NCBI GenBank assembly: GCA_019059635.1
Contig: JAGVRJ010000009.1
Coordinates: forward strand, 124,001-188,000
DNA from: Proales similis
Taxonomy: Eukaryota > Rotifera > Eurotatoria > Ploima > Proalidae
Length of the DNA stretch: 64,000 nt
Direction: 5' to 3'
The notes under the pieces were generated by a model. That model saw only the letters and a list, made by a program, of their open reading frames with translations. It searched no databases and was not told where the DNA came from. The position numbers and the translations under genes are program-made. Below are positions 1 to 12,317 of the stretch, piece after piece (the stretch's first letter is position 1; each line of letters starts with the position of its first letter).

Positions 1-495
1 GCATGCACACCTGAAAAGGGCATAAAGAACACTTCGGCTTGGTGGAGAAAGGCTCTAATTCTGCTCGAATCAATGAAAGTCATTTCTTTCTTAATTATCA
101 AGCGAGCACACGAGATGCTGCGCAAATTTGCGTGCAGTGACTTGATCACACAGATGCCTCCTGCTAAGGATTTTTTACTTTCAAGGTGCTGACGCAGTCG
201 TTGACGTAGCTATATTCCTACCAACCTGAATAATTGCGTGTCGGAATATTTCAACAGCATTTTAATCACAAGGAGACAATGAGCTGCGGGTCGAGAGGCG
301 CTTTTGGATTAACATCATGAAAAGCTTGCTCATACAATTGAAATTTTCCTCTCCTCTTTCGCCTCCGTAAGTGTGGCGGCTTAAAGTGAGAAAAAGATGG
401 GAGGGAGAGAGAGAGAGAGAGCAATAGAGGAAATAATTAGCATAAGTTGGCGCGACTAACGAAATATAGCTTCTTGCCGAAATCAAGTAGTCAGA
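1..495. other. 5' flank, no gene seen
   Basis: No convincing coding exon is visible on either strand. The stretch carries a (GA)n tract just upstream of the first gene and probably holds that gene's promoter and 5' UTR. The 80-residue reverse-strand frame here is serine-rich, low in complexity and without family resemblance. Confidence 0.5.
405..421. repeat. (GA)n microsatellite
   Basis: About eight GA units, roughly 75 bp before the first start codon. GA tracts recruit GAGA-type factors at many animal promoters; here that is only a possibility. Confidence 0.8.
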
Positions 496-3118
496 ATGGC
501 TCAAAGAAAAAATTCTCTATCATCACTCGGCACTGGTGCTCGAGATAAAATTGCCCCGCAGCATAAGGACAAAGAAAATCCAGCTTTAGCGTCTTCTTGT
601 TGCTCTGCATCAGGTCCCAAGACAAACACAAACAAATCAATATCGAGCACTCTACCTAAACCAAAGTTAAACACACTCTCTGGTCGATTGGAAAGTGGAA
701 AAGGCTCCTCGCGAAACGAAGCAACAGTGCTTACGCAGATTGAGGTAATGTAAGAAAATCGTGAATTGAATCTCTGTGAATTTGAAAACAAACAAAATAA
801 AACAGAATCGCTTACTAATGGTATTAAAATTTAGGATTTGCTGGCACGAAATCGGGAGCTCGAGGAGGAAAATAGCGTATTGAGGTAAATGCTTGCTCAG
901 AAGGGCCGATGCCTTTCAATTTTTTCTCTTATTGAGTGAGAGAGATGCGTGATCAAGAGGAAGCTGCTTGCCGCTTGCAGAATTTCTTCTCATGCCAATC
1001 AGCCGCCGTCATTAGGTTTATGATTTCCTGCCAAAGCGATGAAGGAATGTTGCCGCTTTTAAAAATCTATTTTGATGTATGCATATTTGATTTAAAGAGA
1101 GCGGGCGAAGAAGCGATATGCTGGTTTTCTCGAATTACCAAGTGGCCCCGCATCAACTTGTTTGAAATAAAGCGGCAAAACACGCACACACAAATGAAGC
1201 CAATCGCGGAGGCGGAGGAAAAAATAGAAACACGATAAGACGGCAGCGAGTGGCATGGCTGTGGGAAAAAATGCAAATTCATATGAATCCTAAAAACTTG
1301 ATCCAAAAACGTTAATTTTGATTAGGGGTTTGATTCAAGAAGAGAAAGGAACTAATGACGTTGATGCTAGACGCGTTCTGATACTGAAATGTCAAGCTTA
1401 TCAGCTAGAGAAACAAGTAAAAATAAGCATAAATAAATCGAATTCGGCTGAATAAATTGAATCACCGATGCACTTAGATAAACGTAATGTCGTCGCTCTT
1501 GGTTTTCAGAAAGACCGCTCACACAGACGCAATACATGCGCTCACAACAATCTCAGACGCTCTTCGGTAAATTGATCACACATTTGCATTTACACGCGTC
1601 TATGCTTGCTGGCGAGGAAATGAGAGTGAAGAAAGCGGGCACCGACATTCGTCTCTGACACGAGCACTCTCGCTTGATGGGCGGAAATGGGTGTGAAACG
1701 AAACGGATTCGCGTCAGCCTGCCACCAACCTAGAATAGATTCTCACATCTTCTCTCTGCCATTAATTGAATGATTCAGAGTTCTAATAGATTCGACATAT
1801 TGCAAATGAAGAATAAAGATAGAAAAGGCCGAAAAAGGACAACATAAACAGATTGAAATTCAGCTCGAGGAGCTTAATTACTGGCTAGAAACTGCTGAAT
1901 CATCTCGATCTAAATTAGTTAAATCAGAAGTAGATGCAAAATGCACAATAATATGTGTCTAGTATTTAACACTGAATCTGCATGCTCTAGAACGAAGTTG
2001 AACCCACCGAGATTGGAATTGCAAGCCTGTTCGCTTCTCGCTACGGCAAACAAGAAAGAGCAAACCTGATCGACGTTTGCTCGGGCGACCTGCGTCATAT
2101 AAACCTTCAACATGTGGTAAGCGTCATCACACGTGATGCAACTATTTGGATCAAGTAAATAAAGAAAAATCTGTGGCGCAACTGAAGGCCGTGCTTGAAG
2201 AAATGCTGGCAAAGCTTTACAAGCAGCTTCATAGCCTGAGAGAAAATCTGGCGTCATTCAAGTGTGCTTACAGTGACAATGGAAGAGAGCCCGTTTTTCT
2301 GATTGATTCAATCGATCCAAGCTCACAACTAGCCGAATGCGAGAAGAGCGTAGTCAACTGTTGCAATGAGCTATTGGATTTGGCGCTACTGGTTCCATCT
2401 GCGCCTTGGGTATAGAATGACAAAATGCGAATATGCATAGATTTTTAACTATCTTTGTAACTGATTTGTTTGCTGCGACATGCCCAATAACTGACAGCGG
2501 TCGATCAGAAATTGTCAAATAGAAGAAGTGAACGAGAGAGCTATCCTGCAGAAGCTGAAGATGATTGGCTTGCCAAAACCGAAACAAGTCCAAGTGGAAT
2601 CACTACTGAAAGCTCTTTACATTGCTGGTAATTACCGTCTGCACATGAAGAGCCTAGAGTGCATGGCACTTGGAGAGGAGATAAGATTTTTCCGAGCCAG
2701 TGCCAGCACGCAAGCTACTCACGTCGACTTAGCCATCAAACTGTTCAAGTCGACTTGGGACGAAATTGAGTCGGAAATCCGAGAAGATTTGACGAAGCCT
2801 CTCAAGGTGTTAGTCAACAAGTTCTGGAATATGAGGGACGATTCAAGCGAGCAAAATCTTAAAGAGTTTTTAGGGCTCTTTAAGGCTTACTCTAATCGAT
2901 TTAGTACGATAATAGAAAAACTGGAAAATAATGAAACGAGAGGAAGAAGAAGCTCTTCCATTCAGGCCATTTCTGGCCAATTAGCCATTCAGATCGGGGA
3001 ATTGAAAAAAAGTTTAGAGATGAAATTTGCCGAAATAAGAGAGAATTTGATGGAAATTTCGTCACTGTCGAGCCAAAGCGAGGAGATACTGTGCGACCTG
3101 TTACGATCAACTGCTTAA
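496..3118 (+). CDS. Coiled-coil protein with KEN box, function unknown
   Basis: I do not recognise the family. Seven exons splice in one frame to about 476 residues: 496-744, 835-884, 1326-1416, 1819-1929, 1991-2116, 2188-2409 and 2537-3118, each with gt...ag borders. The N-terminus is basic, Ser/Thr-rich and contains DKENP, a canonical KEN box (APC/C degron) near residue 25. From about residue 85 the protein is charged and heptad-rich (ARNRELEEENSVLR, then QIEIQLEELNYWLE), predicting coiled coil. The last 190 residues form a long helical region ending EEILCDLLRSTA. No membrane segment or signal peptide is visible. A disordered N-terminus with a degron followed by coiled coils fits a cell-cycle or cytoskeletal protein, but that is inference. 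Introns 3 (about 400 nt) and 2 (about 440 nt) are long for this window. Confidence 0.7.
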
Positions 3119-3681
3119 CAATATTGAGCGTCCATGTTCTATGAATCTTTAATCATCGTAATTCACATTCATAAATGGATTAAAAAGCCAAATTGAAGGC
3201 CTTATGGGTAATGAGCACGCCGACTGAGAGTGCATTTTTATTCATGAAAGCGCATGTCAAATCGCGCTAAAATACTGAAACTGAAGCATCAAGCGATTAA
3301 TTAAGCTTTTCCTCAAACGCAATTCGTGCATTCGCTTTTAATCTAATTGAACGTGCAGATATTTCTAACTGGCTGCAGCGATTTATCAATCGCTTGAAAT
3401 TTTCATAACTACCCATTATCGAGTCAGCGTCTAGCGGGCCACAATTGCACGTGAAAGTAAAAATATTTGACTTGAAGCAAAAAGAATCCTTTAAATGGTC
3501 ACGATCTTGACAAACACATTTTATTCACAAAGACAGATGATGCATAAAACAACTAAAAATTTCATAAAAGAGACTGCCAACTGACGCTTGCAAGCTTTGC
3601 TTGGTCATCCTCTAATCTAAAGCATCGATTGAAGTCAACATCACATTAATAAGTCCATTCAAGTCTTGAAGTTATTGAAGT
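3119..3681. other. Convergent intergenic, 3' UTRs
   Basis: This stretch lies between two convergent genes. An AATAAA on the minus strand near 3518-3525 is a plausible poly(A) signal for the olfactomedin gene to the right. I see nothing else. Confidence 0.4.
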
Positions 3682-5703
3682 CTATTCAACTCGCATGCTG
3701 TAATAGAAAAAGCTACCACCATCGACCATATACAGGACCTGCTCGTTTGGATTGTAAATTATTGAGGTTAGCTGGCGGCTAGAAATGGTCACATTGAAAT
3801 AGTGACTAGAATTAGGCTCGAGTGAACAGCTATCTGAGCTGCTTAAGTCGCAAAGCTGAGTGATCCTTGCTGGGGTCTGTTTGGCGTTTTCTAGCGCATA
3901 CAACTTCCCACACGCTATGAACATGTTGGCCACATTTTCTCGTTTCTCTGTGATCAAACGCTTCGATTGCAAGCGTATGTACGGCAAATGTTCTTCATCA
4001 ACTTTAGCGACCACATAAAATACCATTTCCGTGTTTGTGTTTGAAGTTTTTTGCTCGTAGATTAACCAAAGCCCATTTTCATCCACCTCAAAGTCAAAAT
4101 AGCCGCTTCTTCTCACACTGTACAAATCAGTTAGCGATTCAAAACATGACGCTTCTTGAGGAGCTGGACTAATCTGAACCGAGCCAGTCTCGAGGCTGTA
4201 GGCAACTAGCTCCCTACTCGCGTCTCGATGATAAAAGAAATAGTTTTTATAAACTATACCGCCCGTTCCGTAATAAGCGAATGGAAGGGCTACATGATCG
4301 TAGCAGCGGTTCATTCTAAGGTCGGCCATATTTTGGCACACACTCAATGACGATCCTTGAAGCAAATTTTTGTCAATAAACCGCTAATGATGCTGAAAAA
4401 GGCTAGAGCACAAACCTTGGTAACTTTTGGCTAAGAAATGTCTTGTGTCATTGTAGGCAATGTTCGGTGACCAAGTTGAGTGGAATACGCCAATAAAGGC
4501 AAGATGAACTGGCCTGGTGTTGACAAATAGGATTGAACACCTTTTAGTGAATTCATTCTTGCCCATCGGCTCTGTGATGTAAGTTTGGGTAATTGTTGCG
4601 CTTTCGGCCGTCGAAATAGATTCAATGCCCAGAAGCTGGTTTTTCCTCTTACGAAATCTAATCCTAGCTCGTCTCCTCTCTTGAATCGACCCTATTCTAT
4701 TCTGTGGCGCATTCGCTGGTTCGACTTCTTCCATTTCAGGGCTGGTGCTAGCTTCTGCATCTGCAGTACTTTGACTTGTTGGTTTCAGACTGCCGGGACG
4801 ATCAACTAAGTGTCGTTGCTCGTTTTGTGCATGCATTTCGTCTTTATGGTCGTTTTCGCTTGTCGTCAAGTCTTGAAACTTGATATTTTCATTAGGTGGC
4901 TCAAATTCGGGAAAATTTGGAAATTCAGCCAGTTCCGGCTTGAATGATACCTGATTGGAAGTCAGGAATTTCTCTTTTAAAATGGACAATGACGAAAAGC
5001 ATTAGACAAAAAAGCAAACCGTTGTGGACGTTTGAGTTGTGTGAAAGCAGCATGTTGACGAAAGTGGCTGGTCTGGTGTTGTTTGAAACTGTGTTGGTGT
5101 TGACAGAAGAGTGATTGAGTTGTTGAGCATAATGCTCTTAAGTATTTTATTCTTCGACTGATGAGGTAGAGCGCTAGGTGGAAACACTGTTAGAGCATTA
5201 TTGAGTTTGCTTTCGCTGCCTGTGTAAAAGAGCTGTAGACGGTCAGGTAAAGCAGACCTGTAGAGCTCAAGTTGTTGTAGTTTTATGCTGAAATCATGTT
5301 GTAAATAGTTTGCGGTAAACAAGCCTGCTAAAAGCAATGCGCATAAAAGAATGTAGACAATGCAGAAATTAAACCCAACACAGAAAAGGTTGCCCTTGCG
5401 ACGCTTCTTAAAATTCGTTCCAGCGGGCTTGAAGCAAACGCTGCGCCCAGAACAGGGCTGAACTGAAATGTTGCCTGATATAGTCTGAGAGTAAAACCCT
5501 TCATTTGTCTGCAATAAGCTTTGAGAAGAAGCGTTCGCAGACGAAAGTGACGTATCGACTTGGTAGGTGACAGGCGAGCCGGCTACAGTTGAAACAATCA
5601 AGTCCTTATACTTGATTTTATCGACTTCCTCGGCTACTGCGACTGTTTTCATTTTGTGATTGTAAGTGGACTGATCGAATCGTTTGCTCTTGCTCGGTTT
5701 CAT
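3682..5703 (-). CDS. Type II transmembrane olfactomedin-domain protein
   Basis: Three exons (5703-5020, 4971-4416, 4355-3682) give about 637 residues. A basic, Lys/Arg-rich N-terminal cytoplasmic part is followed by one hydrophobic segment near residues 107-128 (FCIVYILLCALLLAGLF) with no signal peptide, so type II topology is expected. A Ser/Thr/Pro-rich stalk follows. The C-terminal 250 residues are an olfactomedin domain: YYGTGGIVYKNYFFYHR and YFDFEVDENGLWLIY match the family's hallmark blocks. The architecture resembles gliomedin and nematode UNC-122/COF-2, extracellular proteins that act at synapses and axonal clusters, but no Gly-X-Y collagen stretch is present. A second, collagen-bearing member lies about 4 kb away on the same strand, so the two are probably tandem duplicates. 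The region aligning to the family's YGAWMKDP block is strongly diverged (IGVFHSTW). Confidence 0.85.
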
Positions 5704-7575
5704 GTTGCTTTCACCCAGGCTTAAAAATCTATTCGGACAATAGCTGTCCTGCTAATTAATGCGATTTAGTAGTAGACAATTATTTCAAATGGAATTATGA
5801 TGCATCGCCTAAATAAGCGTGATGAATTTTTCCGTTTATTTACACTGGACTACGCAGTAGCCCTCTTGATACGGCAAGCAAATAAAATGTAAACTGCGAC
5901 ATGCAAATAGCCACTGGGCGATCTGCACTTCTATTCAGTTATTGCCTCAGATTAGAACTCAGCAAAAGGGAAACTTGCATGATCGACGCGTTATGAGCGT
6001 GCAATTGTAGACGAATTGCCAAATCTACAAGCGGCACTAATGAAACATAAAACTTGTAGAGGGTGCCGAAAAACGATTTACTAGGCATTTGGCAGAGTTG
6101 GCCATTTTCATACTTCCGGACTTTAATCAACTTTTGCATCCTGTCCGCCATTGGCCGACGCCGGGCATCAAATTTCACGCACCCGCGACGCAGACTCCTT
6201 TAGGCAAGACCTTCCCTTTAAGCAGCAAAAGGGATAGCTAATCGAGAGCGCTCACTCGCTGTTGCATAACTTTGCATTCCCATTTGGGAACCGATATAAT
6301 TGAAAACGTTCAAATCGAAAGAAATTTGTTTGGACGTGAAGTATTCACGCGCATTCAATATTCACCGTTGCCCACTTTGCTGCAGACTTGCTTCCAGAAA
6401 AAAAAACTAATTAACTCGGAGGCGAGAGTAAAAGTGTGACGACGTCTCGGCCTGAGCAAATTAACTAGTTAGAGTGGAACTAATCTGGAAAACATCAAAG
6501 CCGCTTAGAATCGAGGCTGCAGTGAGAAACTAAATAAAAAAAAGCTGCTCAAGTTAATAATCCGTCTGATCAGCGAAGGTTGGCCATTATTAATGAATTG
6601 TCCGAACGGTCGGCAGGAGAAATCTGCAGATGCACAATGGCCCACACAGGCAGCAGCACGAAAAACAATAAGCGATTTCAAACGGATGTGTGCTGAGATG
6701 TTCAAACTGGCTGATGGCGAGGAAATGCGCGCTGCAGACGAAAAAGGCTCGGCTCGAACAAAGTGAAAGCGTACACAATGGCGCCTGTTAAAAGGCAATA
6801 TTTAATAAGGTTAGACTGCAAGCTGACGGATATGAATTTATTCAAAAGAAAAAAAAATTGGAACTCTCCTAGGCATTTTAATTCAATCGGCTTGTAAACG
6901 ATGAGCGTCTGCTAGAAAGGATAATGCATGCTTGCTTGGCTTTGAATGTCTATTAGGTCGCATATTTGTCCATCTAATTTTCGTCATTCCCTTCCCTCTT
7001 ATACTCGTTTTCCATGTCCCTATCCTGCTTTTGATTGCATAGGAGCTAAAAGGCCTGCCAATTTATTGACGCCAGGCCAGCCTTTCAACGTCGAACGGCT
7101 TATTCATCAAAAATGATGCGGCTTAATTAAATTGTGCCTTTCTCTCTCGCTCCTTATGAACGCTGCTTGTTTGTGCGGCCCCGTGGGTCTATTTAGCCAA
7201 AGCCATTTAAAGTTCGCCCTCTGTCTTTCATTCAAATATGACATCATCAACTTCTCATATTACGTAAAGCCAAATAAGAGAGCCAATTGAGCTGATGGAG
7301 CATATAAAGAGAAAAAAGAATAAGGGACATCATAAGAGGCAACGAGAGCCGCAAACTAGGCAAACGGCCGAAAAATAATTGCTGTCTGACTGTTGGTTTT
7401 GACGCGTTTTTGTCTGATGCAGTAGCCACGGTTTCATTGAATGCCTGCCAACCATGACTGATTGCTCAATCTCAAGTATCTATGCGATGCTTCTGTCAAT
7501 TCGCAATAAAAACTGCCAAAATGCTGGCTAATTACATCATAACACACTCTGCGATCCAAATCAAATTCACTTGAA
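5704..7575. other. Intergenic, divergent promoter region
   Basis: This 1.9 kb separates two divergent genes and should hold both promoters. Frames at 5939-6178 and 6505-6798 on the minus strand start at non-ATG codons or lack splice partners and recognisable motifs, so I leave them out. AT-rich with scattered pyrimidine runs; no repeat or RNA gene recognised. Confidence 0.4.
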
Positions 7576-9094
7576 ATGGACCAAACTAAAAAGCGCGACT
7601 TGAGCTCAAATTCAGACTCAGATTTTGATGAGAACCGACGTAAAGCTCAGCGTAGTCCGGCACTAAGTTCTTACAATAAAAAGACCCGATCGTCTCGTAG
7701 AAAAAGAAATGAATTGAATCAATCGTCTTCCTGTGAGCAACCAAGTAGGTCAAGATTTCACTTGGTCTATCGAACTCTTTTAAAGCTAAAGCGCTTTCAA
7801 TCGCAGCCACCAGTCAAGCGTCCGACTCATGTAATCGATCGTCATTGGCCTTTGTCACACAATTATTGCTCAGTAATTAAAATAGTAAAAGATGGAACCG
7901 ACATAAATGAAGAGCCCAAACTGAAAAGTTGGTCAATTGATTCTTTTTATAACTGATTGCTGAGAAAAGTTGACTGCTGTCTAGCCGAAACGATTGTTAT
8001 TCAGCCATTACCGCAGCTGATAGATGATGATAACGCCAGCCCTCTGCGTGAGTAAAAAAGGCTTATCGGAAAATTAAGAAACGCTCTCTATCAATAGAAC
8101 TGCCGCCAGCGATTGACCAGCGCTTCCAAAAGTTTTTGATCGAGCAACTGCAAGAGAAATTCGGTGCTGATCTATCCATTTATTCCCGAAACGATCTAGA
8201 ATACATTCACCCGCTCAATGTGCGCCTTCTTCAGGATATTGAAGGTTAGATTGGCTCACTAGGCCAATCAATCAACGCAGCCTAATAAGGGCTATTCACT
8301 GGCTAATAGGCACGGCGCGTGATCGATTTAGGCGTCTGAACAACAAGGACTGGTACATACAGCGAGTGCGAAAATTCCTCGACGAACGGCAACGTGAACA
8401 CTTTTTAAATTTGCGCTTCGTCCACTCGAAGCTGAGCAACATAACTCGCCACGAGTGCGATAATAACGAGAAGCGTAATTCAACAGCTCTTTTGACTTCC
8501 CTTCGGCTTGTTTATATGCTTGTTTAGTGTTTAATTTAGCAATTTCGATCAGTGCATTGATGAAAATCTATTATGAGGATAATTTCTATTTCCTGGACTC
8601 GTTTGACGAGATGGTTGCGACCAATCAGCTCAAGCTCGATCTCATAAAATGTAACTCTACTTTCAGAGGCAATTTAGCAATTCGAATGCTCTGACGCAAA
8701 AAAAACCTCATTCATCAAGGCAAACTTCATCGCGAAGAGCAATACAGAGCCGGAAACTTTAGCCAGCTCTTTGCAAGAGGATTAGTTATTGCTAAGAATG
8801 CACGCCAGCGTGAAATAGACGAACTGATCGCTGAGAATAAGGATAGGAAGACTTATCGAAAGTTCGAGTCAGTATATTTTGTTTTTAGTTTTTCGAAACT
8901 TTTACCAAGTTAATACCTGAAAAAGTAAAAGCCGGCTGAAATCAATTATGAGCGAGATGACCATGGGTGAACCCGAGTCGGATGGGTTTGAGAATGAACA
9001 CTTCAGTCTCGTTGATTTGTTCTTCAGAACTCAAAGATTTCAGGTCAATGCGCCTCAAGACAACGTAGACTCGTTTGAAGAATATGACGAATAA
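7576..9094 (+). CDS. Conserved-looking nuclear protein, family not recognised
   Basis: Seven exons (7576-7927, 7970-8047, 8098-8244, 8310-8474, 8540-8650, 8720-8867, 8932-9094) join in frame to 387 residues. The N-terminal 55 residues are Ser/Arg/Lys-rich with likely nuclear localisation signals (SSRRKRNE). A central part (DRHWPLSHNY, FKxD-like charged helices, DWYIQRVRKFLDERQREHF) looks like a folded alpha-helical domain. The C-terminus is acidic (DNVDSFEEYDE). The first intron is only 42 nt and removes an in-frame TGA at 7954-7956. If it were not spliced, the protein would end at 126 residues. The stop overlaps an AATAAATAAAT run that can serve as the poly(A) signal. It lies in the gap between the two olfactomedin genes on the opposite strand. 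I could not assign a family and do not guess one. Confidence 0.7.
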
Positions 9095-9339
9095 ATAAAT
9101 ATTAAGAAATCGGTTTAAAATGATACTAAAAGTTGATTAAACTAGATAGAGCAGAATTATAAAGACTTTATTGTTCAAAGAGTTTTTAATCGTCACTCGC
9201 CAATGATTTTGAATTAAAGCTTCTTCAAGTTTATTAGGGCTTAGATCTGGAAATGTAATACTTAACGCCAGAGAGCAAGCAAGAAGATCACTTTGGTGGT
9301 AATCGATCGTGATGCTTAGTTGTCCCTAAATCAAATCAA

Positions 9340-11652
9340 CTAAGTTACCAACTCAAGTGAGTAGGTAACTAGGTGTTCGGCATCCCAAGCGTAGAGCCTT
9401 TGATCGTAAGGATTGTAAGAAAGTTGAGTATTCTTTTTATAGGGCTGGATGAAATCAATTGACTGCAAATACGAGAACCTGCTGTCCAAATGGTAAAGAT
9501 CGAACATGAGCCGAATAACAGTGGTCTGCGTTCCTCGATACTGCAGGAAATATATCTTGCCGCAGATGATGAATCCGTTCAATATTTCGTTTAAGCTTGA
9601 CGTAAGCGACCAGGACTGCTGGGCTCGCTCAGCTATACTAGTCCGCTTGCGTCTGAAGTTCTCTTGTGTAAATTTAATGATCACTGTTTTTTGAATGCTC
9701 ATGTCATCGGCATTTAGCTTAGACACGTAAATGTTTTCCCGCGAGCCGTTTCTGTAGACCACCCAAACGCCATTCTCATCAACGTTGAAATCAAAACAGC
9801 CCACGTGCTCACGATGATCACTGTACACCCGGCAGTACTGCTCTCGGGTGTCGTTAGCCGGAAGATTGAGAGATATTTCACTGACCACGCGTTTCAGATG
9901 CAGGTCATACCTAACTAGGACATCGGTGTTGTACGAATGGTAAAAGAATGAGCCTTGATAAACAACGTGACCAGTTCCATAGTAGCTCTGAGGCAAGTGA
10001 TAGATTGCCGACGGCCTGTCTGTGTTCAGTTTCTCCAAGCTATCGTACTCCACCAGGGTATGGTCTAGAAGCTAGATTTTAGAAGAGTATTCATTAGCTT
10101 GCAATTCCGTCTTACTGTGATATCCTTTAGTAATCCAAATTTTCTCAGCAAAGCCTTTGCGTCGAGGCATCGGATCTTTAAGGTAAGCGCCATAGCTTAC
10201 TCCTTTGACCATCGCATTGTAAAGGGGAATTCCGACTCTGGTAAGTTTGCAAGCTTTTTTCAAATTGGCGACTGAATCTCATGTGTGATTTCTAATCAAA
10301 GAATTTCGTCATTTACTTTCCAAATTGGGTATTGAATTAGAGTAGATTTGCTGTCCACTGCTGCACCCTAAATACGACAAAGCAATAAGTAGGATTTTGT
10401 CTGCAATAGCAAAATAAGGCCCTGCTGCTTACGACGATACTCGTTATACTCGACTTTAATGCTTGGTCTTACAAAAGCATTTGGAACAGGTTTGATTGAG
10501 GAAACTTTAAACAATTTAAACGTGAATGCCTTGTTCACAACCAACAGAAGCCTACTACGAAGTATCTTCTATTCCGCTAGAACTCAGTTTATTCAAGAGC
10601 GGGGACACAGAAGCTTAAAGACTAAAAGTATTTCCTAGCAATCAGGTCTAAGCATACTAAGCAGAAGCTAATAGAATGAGGCAAACTATGCGCGATTCCT
10701 AAAAGCTTCAATTTCCTTACCATTTGGTAGAAGTGATGAAACATTTGTAAGGCCTGTAACGTTGCAGATACCTGGCGGACCTATTCAAAGAACTTGATCA
10801 ACAGTGGTAAGAATAAATAAGAATACGATTACTGACCAGGTGGTCCGGGCTCTCCCGGAGGACCTTATTAAGAGTAAGTTTAATGTCTTGAAGGTAAATG
10901 AATAAATAAATCAAACCTTGAGGACCAGGAGGGCCTACATCGCCTTTGATACCTGGATCGCCGGCTGGGCCTGGCGGTCCTGGGTCTCCTTTTTCTCCTT
11001 GCGGACCGGGATCGCCCTTAGGACCCGGAAATCCTGGAGGTCCTGGCTTTCCTTGGGGACCAGGTGGACAGTAATCTTTCATCGCCGCACAATACTTAGA
11101 CAATGTAGAAGCCGATAGTTTAGTGTACGCCTGTATATAGAAATGCTCGTCAGGATTGGTCGCTGCCTCTGAAAGAAGCGAAGAGCTTGAATTGGCTTTC
11201 TGGGCCTCTGCTTGTCTTTTGTGGCGTGTTGCACCTGATCTATTGGCATTCATCCACACACTTGGAAATTCGGTACTCGAGTTATTGGTAAGGTTGACCA
11301 AAAGCTGAGAGTGAACTCGCTGAAAAATTCCAATCTCTTTGTCTTGATCGGCGTTTAAGTATTTCAAAACCAATTTTTGAACTTGAGAGTCCAGATTCTG
11401 TTGCTGCTCATTGGCGATTCGATAGTGTATACAGAAGCTAGCCACTGTTATAAAGCACTGAAGAATCAAAAGACAGGCTAGAGCTAAAATGAATTGGTTT
11501 GAATAAACCGAGCCGGACGCTAAACTTGTTTGATTCATGTTTGTCTGAATGTTTTTAGTTGCTCCCAGATGCTTGGCGTTGTTGTGGCCAACATAGCGGG
11601 CAAACTGCGCTCTGCTCATTATGGCTACAGTTTTGCCTTTCACACTTTTCAA
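9340..11652 (-). CDS. Collagen/olfactomedin type II membrane protein (UNC-122/gliomedin-like)
   Basis: Seven exons (11652-10917, 10863-10837, 10780-10721, 10504-10433, 10367-10317, 10277-10116, 10064-9340) encode about 610 residues. Order: short cytoplasmic tail, one membrane segment at about 53-75 ([19 protein letters not shown]), a stalk, a furin-type site RHKR followed by Gln near residue 145, a collagen stretch of roughly twenty Gly-X-Y triplets partly split over exons 1-3, then a C-terminal olfactomedin domain with [24 protein letters not shown] and [14 protein letters not shown]. This is the exact plan of vertebrate gliomedin and nematode UNC-122. Those proteins are shed by furin-type cleavage and organise receptors at axonal or synaptic sites. 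Collagen triplets imply trimerisation. A collagen-free paralogue lies downstream on the same strand. The exon 2 collagen piece is just 27 nt. Confidence 0.9.
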
Positions 11653-12317
11653 TCGGTCCTATCTTGTAAAAATTGAATTTGGTGGAACTTTTTCGAATGT
11701 AAAAAAACCTAAAGGAAAAGGTTTCGACCAATGAACTACTAATTTCAAGCGGCCAAGAAAAAGGTGAAGAGGATTAGAAGTAGCCTAATTTTGATTACAG
11801 CTTTCCTTTATAAAAGAATAGAAACTTCGAACGAATAACAATAGAAAAAAAGATCAAGCATGTATTTAGGGGAGGATGTTGTTTTTTCACTTTGATTAAC
11901 AAAGCTCGATAAAAGGTGCGGAGGAAAATGATAAAGTTGTTGGTGAATGACGATTTATGAAAGGGCCAACGCGAATGTAATCGACACCAAAACGCGCATC
12001 GCTGGCATTTCTTTTTCATGCATCTTTCCGATTTCGCTCTATCAAGTAAAGAAAAGCGCAGACTAATTATAACGCTCGGATCAGGTTTCAATTAATTACT
12101 TTCATAGATTCTTGCGTGGTTAATTTTTATCCAACTCGTTGGGCCATGATAATCTTTTTCGTTTATCTTAATTTGTGTGCGAGACCTTATCTCGATCTTT
12201 TCGGTTCGTAATTTCCATTTTTTTCGAAGGAAATTTATTCACGCCTGTTCATAAAATGCAAAAATAATTCAATTTTGAGCAAAAATTTACAATCACTTAT
12301 TTCCGAATCTCAGATCA
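11653..12317. other. Intergenic; upstream of olfactomedin gene and 3' of Gdown1
   Basis: No gene is supported. A 98-residue minus-strand frame (11795-12091) is low in complexity and lacks an ATG context or family motif. AATAAA on the minus strand near 12232 fits the end of the Gdown1 transcript. Confidence 0.4.

Noticed and set aside
7954-7956. Premature stop making the 7576-9094 gene a pseudogene
   Set aside because: A 42-nt gt...ag intron spans the stop and restores the frame, and six further exons splice cleanly.
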